The notes below the pieces were generated by a model. It had not been told where the DNA came from. It was given only the letters and a program-made list of their open reading frames with translations, and ran no database searches. From a bacterium (GTDB taxonomy: Bacteria; UBP14; UBA6098; B30-G16), in contig JALTEE010000363.1 in assembly GCA_027007865.1 (NCBI GenBank), positions 1 through 6,470 on the forward strand: a stretch of 6,470 nucleotides of DNA. The letters run 5' to 3'. Position 1 is the stretch's first letter, and every line of letters starts with the position of its first letter. Positions 1 to 6,364 of this stretch are shown in pieces. The position numbers and the translations under genes are program-made.

Positions 1-7
1 CTTTTCT

Positions 8-27
8 TATACTTTTTATTAAGTATA
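8..27. repeat. Short AT-rich inverted repeat at the window edge
   Basis: The arms TATACTT (8-14) and AAGTATA (21-27) are perfectly complementary around a 6-base loop. The nonamer ATACTTTTT at 9-17 recurs at 49-57, just after the palindrome at 33-50. The stem is only 7 bp and AT-only except for one C-G pair, so it is weak as a terminator. It could be the tail of an upstream transcription unit, part of a regulatory region, or chance in AT-rich DNA. Confidence 0.25.
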
Positions 28-32
28 TGAAA

Positions 33-50
33 ATTGCAACAGGTTGCAAT
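33..50. promoter_or_regulatory. Operator-like perfect palindrome upstream of the barrel gene
   Basis: ATTGCAAC (33-40) and GTTGCAAT (43-50) are perfect inverted complements separated by AG. Two 8-base half-sites with a 2-base centre are the size and symmetry of a dimeric repressor or activator site. The right half contains TTGCAA (44-49), which could act as a -35 element 18 bases before a TATTAT box (68-73), so a bound protein would block that promoter. Another ATTGCAA half-site lies at 97-103. The regulator is not identifiable from the sequence; a Fur-superfamily or similar dimeric regulator is only one possibility. The site might instead serve a divergent gene beyond the left edge. Confidence 0.45.
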
Positions 51-97
51 ACTTTTTTTGAAAAATTTATTATTTTTTAATTATCGACAATATTTAA

Positions 98-124
98 TTG
101 CAAAATCCTCTCGGAGTGTATAAA
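98..124 (+). promoter_or_regulatory. Candidate promoter for the barrel-M23 pair
   Basis: TTGCAA (98-103) and TATAAA (119-124) are spaced by 15 bases. Each resembles a sigma-70-type element, although the spacing is a little short. Transcription would start around 130, giving a leader of about 20 bases that includes the GGAGG at 143-147. The region is very AT-rich, so such matches arise by chance; the alternative pair at 44-73 is about as good. Confidence 0.25.
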
Positions 125-142
125 TTTATCATCAACATTCAT

Positions 143-147
143 GGAGG
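143..147 (+). promoter_or_regulatory. Shine-Dalgarno site that decides the start of the barrel gene
   Basis: GGAGG lies 5 bases before the TTG at 153 and inside the codons that follow the in-frame ATG at 141. The ATG at 141 has no purine-rich site in front of it. A strong ribosome site at the right distance therefore favours initiation at TTG 153. Confidence 0.65.
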
Positions 148-152
148 ATATT

Positions 153-1052
153 TTGATAAGGACAATATTTATAGCCGCACTTATTTTTGCATCGCTGTTT
201 GCGCAGAGCAATTTTCCGATGACGCATCTTTCGAGTTATCTATTTTTGCCTGTGTCTGCCGAAGATGAAGCATCGGGCGGAGTATTTCTCATTCCACAGA
301 CAAATCCTGCCGCGCTCTCGTTTTTGAATGGAATCGATATATCCGCAGGATATAGATATCGCTGGGGAGACGCATCGGACGATTTTCTGACCGTTGCTGG
401 ACGCTTTGGAAAATACGGCATTTTTGCATCTGCTGGAATTTCATCTGTGTCCGACATCGAAGGGCGAGAGTATGCGACATCGGAGCCAGAATATCTTTTC
501 GATGCGAATCGAGCGAATATATTGCTTGGTGGCGCTTACGATTTCGGGAAAAACATCTGGGTAGGACTCGCATATCGCCACATTCACGAGCAAATCGAAT
601 TCAACACGATGGACGCGAACACTTTTTCGGGTGGCATTACAGCGAGATGGCGAAATTTTTACGGTGGAATTTCCGCAACCGATTACGGCAGCAACGATTC
701 ATTTATCGAATTTTTGTATCCCGTTCCCACGACTTATCGCGCACAGGTTAAATATTCTTGGCAATTTTTGACCGCAGGCGCCACATTCATAAAACCCGAT
801 ATGCTAAATTCTTATGGTGCAATCGCATTGGAAATATCACCCATCGATTGGCTCAACGCGACAGCATCATACACGATAATGCACGACAGTAGAACATTTG
901 CGGGCGGAATGGCATTCTACTGGAAAGATTTCTCTCTAAAATATTCGCTATCATTTTACGGAGATGTTGGAATGAACCATTTTATTTCATTGGGATATCG
1001 GATACCGCTTGCATTGAGCGAAACAGGTGAAACTGAACAACGAGATGAATAA
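153..1052 (+). CDS. PorV/PorQ-like outer-membrane beta-barrel protein
   Basis: The 299-residue product has a classical signal peptide when read from TTG 153: Ile-Arg, a hydrophobic core of about 13 residues, then a likely cut after ASLFA. The in-frame ATG at 141 would add M-E-D-I, acidic residues that are unusual at the front of a signal peptide. Residue numbers below count from the ATG. After FLPVSAEDEASGG comes the NPAAL motif (55-59), the hallmark of the PorV/PorQ/OmpP1-like group. Alternating aromatic and polar strands with short glycine turns follow, ending in the strand MNHFISLGYRI (278-288) and an acidic tail. There is no cysteine. The segment between the GG and NPA is shorter than usual for the family. 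PorV and PorQ are outer-membrane accessory proteins of type IX secretion, but relatives also occur without that system, and no other Por gene is visible here. The stop codon overlaps the M23 start by one base, so the two are very probably co-translated. The family call is fairly secure; the exact role is not. Confidence 0.75.
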   Translation: MIRTIFIAALIFASLFAQSNFPMTHLSSYLFLPVSAEDEASGGVFLIPQTNPAALSFLNGIDISAGYRYRWGDASDDFLTVAGRFGKYGIFASAGISSVSDIEGREYATSEPEYLFDANRANILLGGAYDFGKNIWVGLAYRHIHEQIEFNTMDANTFSGGITARWRNFYGGISATDYGSNDSFIEFLYPVPTTYRAQVKYSWQFLTAGATFIKPDMLNSYGAIALEISPIDWLNATASYTIMHDSRTFAGGMAFYWKDFSLKYSLSFYGDVGMNHFISLGYRIPLALSETGETEQRDE

Positions 1053-3196
1053 TGCTTTTCAAACTTTTCATATTCTGCACGATTTTAATATCGACGGTTT
1101 CCGGCGGATATGTGTGGGTTCTGCCTTCGGGACATATTATGACATCTACCTGCGGAGAATTTCGCGTGGGTCATTTTCACGGTGGCATAGATTTGCGCGC
1201 TTCTGTGGGACATCCTATCGTCGCTCCCGCTGACGGATGGGTGCAAAAAGTCGCTGTGTCCCCGTGGGGATACGGAAAAGTTCTATACTTCGTTTTCAGC
1301 GATACGCTCACCGCAATCTTCGGGCATCTTTCGAGATTTGCCGAGCCTGTCCAAAGCAAAGTGGTAAAAAAGCAGTATGAGCAAAAAAAATTTATTACGG
1401 AAATCTGGTTCAAGAAAAATGAGATTTCATATTCCGCAGGCGATACTATCGCATTTTCAGGGAAAACGGGTGTCGGGAAGCCTCATCTTCATTTTGAAAT
1501 TCGTAAGCAAGGAGACACGATAATCGCTCCGCAGTTAGTCGGTTTCACTCCACCAGACACACTCCCACCAGTAATCCAATCGGTAGCGCTTATCCCGATG
1601 TCTCAAAATGGATTTATCGAGGAAGGATTGATGCCGCTGTTAATTCGCCCCGGCGACGATTTTTCAAAATTCCAGCGTCCTGTGCGATTCTGGGGAAAGA
1701 TGGCTGCCGCAATCGCATTTTATGACCACACTGACGAAGCAAATCCAAATAGAATGGGTGTGCGAAAATTGCAGCTATTCCTCGACGATTCGCTCATCTT
1801 TTTCTGCGATTACGATTCGTTTTACTATGGCGAGACTGCAAACGAGGGTTTCGTATATGATGGCGGTCTCGAATATCGTTTCGGAATGCGATTTCATAAA
1901 TTGTTCGTGCCGGGCTCGCTGAAAATCACTCAATTTTTAAAAGATTCTCCTAATGCAGGTGTAATGGATGCGCAAGAAATGCTTCCGCAAAAGCATATAT
2001 TGAAGTGGCGGCTCGAAGATTTCTCGCAGAATGTTGCGCAGGGTTCTGTCGCTGTGGTGCCTTCTCCTGTGGACGAAGTGCCGATGCAATTTGTGTATGA
2101 CGACAATCGAAAACTTTTTGTCGAGGTTTCCGGCGACCCGAAAGATATTGCGGTGCAATTTTGCCCGAATGGAGATTCCGTATTTACAACGATTGCGGAG
2201 GATAAGAAAAAAATCCCGGTCGGCAATCGGCGTGGATTTTTCCGACCGATTGGATTACAAAACAGACAAATTTACCCGTTCATAATGGGGACTGGCGAAG
2301 ATGAGCAGTATCATTCACAGCAGTGTTCGCTGTTTGTGCTGGAAGATTTTCTATATTATATATCGAAACTCGATGTTGCGCCGAGATGTGTGCCCGAATT
2401 TGCTATTGCAGGAATGTCTATTGAATATCAAATGCTGCACCCCGATTTATGGCTGCTGCGGCACAGCACAAAAGAACTGCTCGATAAAGAGTTCCCATTC
2501 GTCGAAATTTTTATCGGCGACCCGGAATTTCCATACGCAAAATTAGGCGAATTTTCCCCCGTGATGTGCCTCCTTGGATATTCCACGATAAGCAAATTTT
2601 CATCGTCGAAATGGAACGCAACTCTTTCTATTCCCGACGATGCACTAATCCAGCCTGCTGTGTTCTATAACTGGTTCGAGCCTGTGAATGGGCATAATGT
2701 GGCGAGTATGCTATTTCATTTCCTGCCATCGTGGCAGTATTTTAAAATTCCCGCAAGCATCTCATTCAAGCCGACTGCGGAAAATTCGCTCTCCGATGAT
2801 ACATTAAAAAAATTGTGCATTGTGCGGTGGTGGAATGGTAATTGGTATTATATTCCAACAGAACATCGAGGGAAAATTTTAATATCGAAGGTGAGAGCGC
2901 TCGGAGATTTCGCGCTTATGTGGGACAATGAACCGCCGAAAATAGAATTAGACAGCGTATCGGCGGATACGATAATAGTGAAAATAAAGGATAATTTATC
3001 AGGTTTCGGCGGGGGAAATCTGCCCACAGCAATGCTCGACGACAAATGGGTGCTTTCGGAATATGACCCGGAGGATAAGACTTTGTTCGTGCTTCCAAGA
3101 AAACCACTCGACAAAGGAAAACATCTGCTAAAATTGCAAACTATCGATAGAGCGGGAAATAGCGCTGAAAGGGAATTTGAAATTGCGATAAAATAA
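1052..3196 (+). CDS. Exported M23 (LytM-type) zinc metallopeptidase with C-terminal Ig-like domain
   Basis: The 714-residue product begins with a signal peptide (hydrophobic to about residue 17, likely cut at TVSG-GY) and goes straight into an M23 domain at about 37-165. All catalytic landmarks are present: H43-x3-D47 and H147 as zinc ligands, H145 in the HLHFE motif, and H92 in FGHLS. It should therefore be active, cutting peptidoglycan cross-links or other glycine-rich peptides, unlike the degenerate EnvC/NlpD activators. Between FGHLS and the HLHFE motif there is an insertion of about 16-20 residues rich in Lys and aromatic residues (about 101-126), a trait I associate with Bacteroidetes-type M23 proteins. 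Residues about 165-540 match no family I recognise. A beta-rich segment ends in GDFALMWDNEPP near 618-629, and the Ig-like end (626-714) carries D-N-x-SG, LSEYDPED and DRAGN motifs. Start ATG 1052 shares its A with the upstream TAA (TAATG), implying translational coupling; its own ribosome site is weak (GAGATGA). An A8 run sits at 1383-1390. Confidence 0.88.
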   Translation: MLFKLFIFCTILISTVSGGYVWVLPSGHIMTSTCGEFRVGHFHGGIDLRASVGHPIVAPADGWVQKVAVSPWGYGKVLYFVFSDTLTAIFGHLSRFAEPVQSKVVKKQYEQKKFITEIWFKKNEISYSAGDTIAFSGKTGVGKPHLHFEIRKQGDTIIAPQLVGFTPPDTLPPVIQSVALIPMSQNGFIEEGLMPLLIRPGDDFSKFQRPVRFWGKMAAAIAFYDHTDEANPNRMGVRKLQLFLDDSLIFFCDYDSFYYGETANEGFVYDGGLEYRFGMRFHKLFVPGSLKITQFLKDSPNAGVMDAQEMLPQKHILKWRLEDFSQNVAQGSVAVVPSPVDEVPMQFVYDDNRKLFVEVSGDPKDIAVQFCPNGDSVFTTIAEDKKKIPVGNRRGFFRPIGLQNRQIYPFIMGTGEDEQYHSQQCSLFVLEDFLYYISKLDVAPRCVPEFAIAGMSIEYQMLHPDLWLLRHSTKELLDKEFPFVEIFIGDPEFPYAKLGEFSPVMCLLGYSTISKFSSSKWNATLSIPDDALIQPAVFYNWFEPVNGHNVASMLFHFLPSWQYFKIPASISFKPTAENSLSDDTLKKLCIVRWWNGNWYYIPTEHRGKILISKVRALGDFALMWDNEPPKIELDSVSADTIIVKIKDNLSGFGGGNLPTAMLDDKWVLSEYDPEDKTLFVLPRKPLDKGKHLLKLQTIDRAGNSAEREFEIAIK

Positions 3197-3290
3197 ATAC
3201 CTGTGCAGAATTTAGATGTTGCTATGTAATTTTTTCCCGTTATATTGTCGAGTTAAAATGTCCTGATAATTTAATTCTATAAAAAACATT

Positions 3291-5036
3291 ATGCTTCGCC
3301 TATTAACAATACTATCGATTTTGTGCGGCATCGCATTCGGTCAAGGAAAATACTGGATATTTTTCACCGACAAGGGACTTTTCAGCAAATCGGATAGCAT
3401 CGCTGCACTCGATGATGCGAAAAATTCGCTGACAGAACGATGTCTTGCGAGGCGAGCGAAGGTTCTTCCACAAAACAAAATCGTTTCTTGGCGCGATGTT
3501 CCCGTCTGTGAAAAGTATGTTCGCGAAATCGAACAGACTGGCGTAAAAATCGTTCATCGCACAAAATGGTTCGATGGCGTGTCGGTCTATGCAGACAAAA
3601 CAGTTTTAGAACGCATTTCCAATTTTTCATTTGTATCGGAAATTCGCCCCGTTGCTGTGGGTCGTCGTAAAACTTTTCCCGCTGTGGACGATAGCGATTA
3701 CGGTGCCGCAGCGACACAGTTATATGCCGAAGGAGTTCCAAAACTGCACAAAATCGGCGCAGACGGTTCCGGGGTGCTCATTTGTATTACCGATACGGGC
3801 TTCAATCCTGAGCACATCGCATTTGCCGATATGGACATTGTTGCAAAATGGGATTTTGTCTCGGGGGACAGCATTGTAGATTACGAAGATGGCGACCCCG
3901 GCGGAGTTCAAAGTCACGGCTCGCTTTGTCTTTCCATTCTCGGCGGTTTTTTAGCAGGCACATTTTCAGGTGTCGCTCCCGGTGCATCCTTTCTTCTTGC
4001 AAGAACGGAGGACATCGGCAGCGAAACGCCTGTGGAAGAGGACAACTGGGTTGCTGCAATGGAGTGGGCGGACTCGATTGGTGCAGATGTGATTTCGACA
4101 TCGCTCGGATACTATGATTGGTATGATTTTTCGGATATGGACGGTGATACGCCCGTAATCACGGCGGGAGCGGATATGGCGGCATATCTCGGCATCGCTG
4201 TTTTTGTTGCTGCGGGGAACAGCGGACCTGCTTATGGCTCACTGACCGCTCCCGGCGATGCAGACAGCGCTATAACAGTCGGTGCTGCGGATAATTCGGG
4301 TGTTGTGGCGGCATTTTCATCGCGAGGTCCGACCTACGACGGCAGAACGAAGCCCGATATCATCGCTCCCGGCGTTGCGACTTTCGGAGTTGATGGAATG
4401 AGCGATAGTCTTTTCAGATACGGTTCGGGGACATCGATGGCAACGCCGATGGCGGCAGGCGCAGGCGCACTACTGTTGCAACTGCGACCATCCACAGACC
4501 CGATTCAATTGAGAAATGCGCTTCGACTAACCGCCGCAAATGCAACTTCACCGAACAATGACTCCGGATGGGGAATGCTTGATGCAACTGCTGCTGCAGC
4601 TTATCCAATAAATGATACTGCAATCGTCGCACTCGAAGCAGGATGGAATCTGATTTCTGTTCCCGCGGATACTTTTGTTCTTGCATCGTCGCTGCCGATT
4701 ATCGAACCGGCATATACTTTTGCAGAATCGATATTTGTAGCGGTCGATACGCTTTTTACGGGAAGAGGATATTTCGTATTCTGCACAACTGACACATTTG
4801 CAGTAATCATCGGCGAGCCGATTACGGAATTAACGGTGAATCTTCAGCGCGGATGGAATCTCGTCGGCGGACTATCGCGCAGAACATTTATAGACGAGTA
4901 TCTCGATGTTTTTTGGAGTTCATTTTTATATGGGTACACGAGTGGAAGCGGATATTTTTTAACGAAAAGCGTTGCTCCCGGACAGGGAGTCTGGTTGCTT
5001 TCGAATGAAAATCGAACGCCATTGCTTGACGAATAA
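3291..5036 (+). CDS. Secreted S8 (subtilisin-like) serine protease with two C-terminal GWNL repeats
   Basis: The 581-residue product has a signal peptide (hydrophobic 3-15, likely cut AFG-QG). A propeptide-like region (about 19-130) carries the KYWIFFTDK, LTERCLARRAK and KWFDGVSVY blocks typical of Bacteroidetes-like S8 proteases. It is the probable inhibitor/chaperone segment removed on activation. The catalytic domain (about 145-437) has an intact triad: D168 in ITDTG, H209 in SHGS and S382 in GTSMATP, with oxyanion Asn N310 in AAGNSGP. The usual HGT at the histidine is HGS here. Residues about 443-581 hold two GWNL modules at 451 and 521. No sortase signal or recognisable type IX C-terminal sorting domain is seen, so the protein may be released, or the tail may be the targeting element. 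There is no Shine-Dalgarno before ATG 3291, only an A-rich stretch (3281-3287), and a weak possible promoter (TTGTCG 3245-3250, GATAAT 3265-3270, spacing 14). The lipoprotein gene follows after 12 bases, almost certainly in the same transcript. Confidence 0.9.
   Translation: MLRLLTILSILCGIAFGQGKYWIFFTDKGLFSKSDSIAALDDAKNSLTERCLARRAKVLPQNKIVSWRDVPVCEKYVREIEQTGVKIVHRTKWFDGVSVYADKTVLERISNFSFVSEIRPVAVGRRKTFPAVDDSDYGAAATQLYAEGVPKLHKIGADGSGVLICITDTGFNPEHIAFADMDIVAKWDFVSGDSIVDYEDGDPGGVQSHGSLCLSILGGFLAGTFSGVAPGASFLLARTEDIGSETPVEEDNWVAAMEWADSIGADVISTSLGYYDWYDFSDMDGDTPVITAGADMAAYLGIAVFVAAGNSGPAYGSLTAPGDADSAITVGAADNSGVVAAFSSRGPTYDGRTKPDIIAPGVATFGVDGMSDSLFRYGSGTSMATPMAAGAGALLLQLRPSTDPIQLRNALRLTAANATSPNNDSGWGMLDATAAAAYPINDTAIVALEAGWNLISVPADTFVLASSLPIIEPAYTFAESIFVAVDTLFTGRGYFVFCTTDTFAVIIGEPITELTVNLQRGWNLVGGLSRRTFIDEYLDVFWSSFLYGYTSGSGYFLTKSVAPGQGVWLLSNENRTPLLDE
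4641..5029 (+). repeat. Tandem GWNL modules at the protease C-terminus
   Basis: Two modules begin with GWNLISVP (residue 451) and GWNLVGG (residue 521), exactly 70 codons apart. Each runs to a Gly-aromatic block (GRGYFVF near 491-497, GSGYFL near 552-557), and the second ends with PGQGVWLL (563-570). At DNA level an 11-base word, GGATGGAATCT, is shared at 4641-4651 and 4851-4861; the rest has diverged, so the duplication looks old. Such GWNL modules are common at the ends of secreted proteins in uncultured FCB-type bacteria and may bind surfaces or aid secretion. That role is inference. Confidence 0.6.
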
Positions 5037-5041
5037 GGAGG
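5035..5041 (+). promoter_or_regulatory. Strong Shine-Dalgarno overlapping the protease stop codon
   Basis: AAGGAGG begins within the TAA stop of the protease (5034-5036) and lies 7 bases before the ATG at 5049. It fixes the lipoprotein start and ties its translation to ribosomes finishing the protease. Confidence 0.8.
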
Positions 5042-5048
5042 CATCATA

Positions 5049-6329
5049 ATGAACTGGCGAATTAGAATCGGAGCGGTATTGGTATTGCTGCTCGCCATCT
5101 CGTCCTGTGCGAAATCGCCCGGAATCGCAATTTCGCCCAATAAATTTGAAATGGGAACACTTTCTCCCGGCGAGGTTGCCGAAGATACGCTCTGGATAAA
5201 GAATACTGGCGAAGGGATACTTGCAACATCAGTTCGTTCCGGCTGCGACTGCATCGAATTTGAAAATACGCCTCCCGATACGATTCTCGCCGGAGACAGC
5301 GCTGCAATTGCATTTGTGTATTATGCGCCCGATTCTGCGAAAAACGATAGAAAATCGATTTTGATAAGCACCAACGACCCAAAGAATAAAGCATTAAAAG
5401 TAGAAATCACGGCGAGCATAAAAAAGCGTCGCCTCGCACGCGGCGATTCGACGATAACCACCATTCCGATATATATTCAGAGTGAAAGTTTGAAACCTAT
5501 CGCGCAAAAAGTGATACAGGATTTTTTCAAGCGCACACCGAAAGAACTCGGCTTCAAAACGGTGAGCCCTATCGAAATTGCCGAGCATATCGCATCGGAC
5601 CACCAATATCGCAAACGCCCCATCGAAGATGTTATGCGGAAATGGGCGCTTATGGACAGTATTAGATGGGTCGTCGCCTGCCAGATGACGCAAAAGGATT
5701 CACTTGTGCAATTCAATTGTGTTCTCGTAGATGGCTTTTTCGAATTCCCGATTCCGATTGTTTTTTCGACATCTGCGGAAAAATCGTCCGATGAATTTAT
5801 GCGGCATCTAAAAGATGTCTTTGGCAATCTTGATAAATATAGGCGGGATGCTATGATGAAAGGAATGCAGCGGAAATGGGCATTTCAGCGGAGCAGAATT
5901 CTCGGAAGGCATCTGCCCAAATTGCAACTCGTCAATGTTGTTACGAAAGATACTCTCACAGAGAACGATGTCATCGGAAAAACACTCGTGATGCACTTTT
6001 TCAGCATCGATTGCGAACACTGCGAGCAGGAAATCGAATGGATGACGAAACTCGTTCGAACGCATCCGAAGAACCTGGTAGTCTGGGGCGTTTCCGTAGA
6101 TATGGGCGAAATGGACAGCGTAGCAAATTTCGTTAAGAAGAAGAATTTACCATATCCCATAGTTCTGCCGACATATAAATCGCATCGTCGATTGACGCGG
6201 ATTTATGGCGGAGCGACACCACAGACAATCGTTGCAGCGCCCGATGGGAAAGTAGTCGATTTCTTCGTGGGATTCAACGAAACGCTTATCAAACGCCTCG
6301 AAACGACCATAGAAAAAGTCAATAAATAA
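5049..6329 (+). CDS. Lipoprotein with DUF1573 domain, unrecognised middle domain and TlpA-like thioredoxin domain
   Basis: The 426-residue product starts MNWRIRIG, has a hydrophobic core (8-17) and a lipobox, LAISSC, with C20 as the lipidated cysteine. It is therefore anchored to a membrane facing the periplasm or outside. DUF1573 spans about 28-123: FEMGTLSPGE, KNTGEG, the paired-cysteine block SGCDC (C66, C68), and STNDP near the end. Residues about 138-265 form an alpha/beta region I cannot assign; its pattern of SPIEIAEHI, WVVACQMTQKD and LVDGF vaguely recalls FlgO/LpoB/TolB-N-like folds, but only weakly. The TlpA-like domain (about 285-424) has C322-E-H-C325 and a cis-proline loop, GATPQTIV with P391, so it should be redox-active. 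The likely job is reducing or exchanging disulfides in exported proteins, perhaps including the neighbouring protease, which has cysteines at 51, 73, 165, 213 and 498. The dipeptide EH is unusual for TlpA-type proteins, which normally have proline before the second cysteine. Confidence 0.85.
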   Translation: MNWRIRIGAVLVLLLAISSCAKSPGIAISPNKFEMGTLSPGEVAEDTLWIKNTGEGILATSVRSGCDCIEFENTPPDTILAGDSAAIAFVYYAPDSAKNDRKSILISTNDPKNKALKVEITASIKKRRLARGDSTITTIPIYIQSESLKPIAQKVIQDFFKRTPKELGFKTVSPIEIAEHIASDHQYRKRPIEDVMRKWALMDSIRWVVACQMTQKDSLVQFNCVLVDGFFEFPIPIVFSTSAEKSSDEFMRHLKDVFGNLDKYRRDAMMKGMQRKWAFQRSRILGRHLPKLQLVNVVTKDTLTENDVIGKTLVMHFFSIDCEHCEQEIEWMTKLVRTHPKNLVVWGVSVDMGEMDSVANFVKKKNLPYPIVLPTYKSHRRLTRIYGGATPQTIVAAPDGKVVDFFVGFNETLIKRLETTIEKVNK

Positions 6330-6336
6330 CAATAAT

Positions 6337-6364
6337 GTAGGGGCAATTCACGAATTGCCCCTAC
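6337..6364. repeat. Perfect 13-bp-arm palindrome after the last gene
   Basis: GTAGGGGCAATTC (6337-6349) and GAATTGCCCCTAC (6352-6364) are perfect inverted complements around a 2-base centre (AC). It begins 7 bases after the lipoprotein stop and is far more GC-rich than the surrounding spacer. The RNA would fold into a long stable hairpin from either strand, so it could stop transcription or protect the mRNA end. No U-run follows directly; TTTTT appears only at 6377-6381. Palindromes of the GTAGGGGC...GCCCCTAC type are, as I recall, dispersed in many copies in several uncultured lineages, so a mobile or REP-like element is the likeliest nature. Confidence 0.75.

Noticed and set aside
236..573. 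Minus-strand open frames opposite the barrel gene
   Set aside because: Their residue make-up is rich in Arg, Cys and His without motifs, they lie fully inside a well-supported gene, and they have no ribosome site.
1027..1233. Forward open frame spanning the barrel-M23 junction
   Set aside because: It is out of frame with both real genes and overlaps the M23 signal peptide and the HxxxD motif, so it is a shadow frame.
3197..3290. Terminator between the M23 and S8 genes (T6 at 3230-3235)
   Set aside because: The only stem before the T-run is 3-4 bp (around GCA/TGC), too weak to terminate; read-through from the first pair into the second cannot be excluded.
4431..4600. Low-complexity Ala/Gly stretch in the protease as a possible frameshift or repeat
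   Set aside because: It is the normal GTSMATP helix region of S8 enzymes and the frame is continuous to the stop.
4844..5394. Minus-strand frames opposite the protease tail and lipoprotein start
   Set aside because: They run against a clear lipobox, Shine-Dalgarno site and GWNL module on the other strand, and show no domain of their own.
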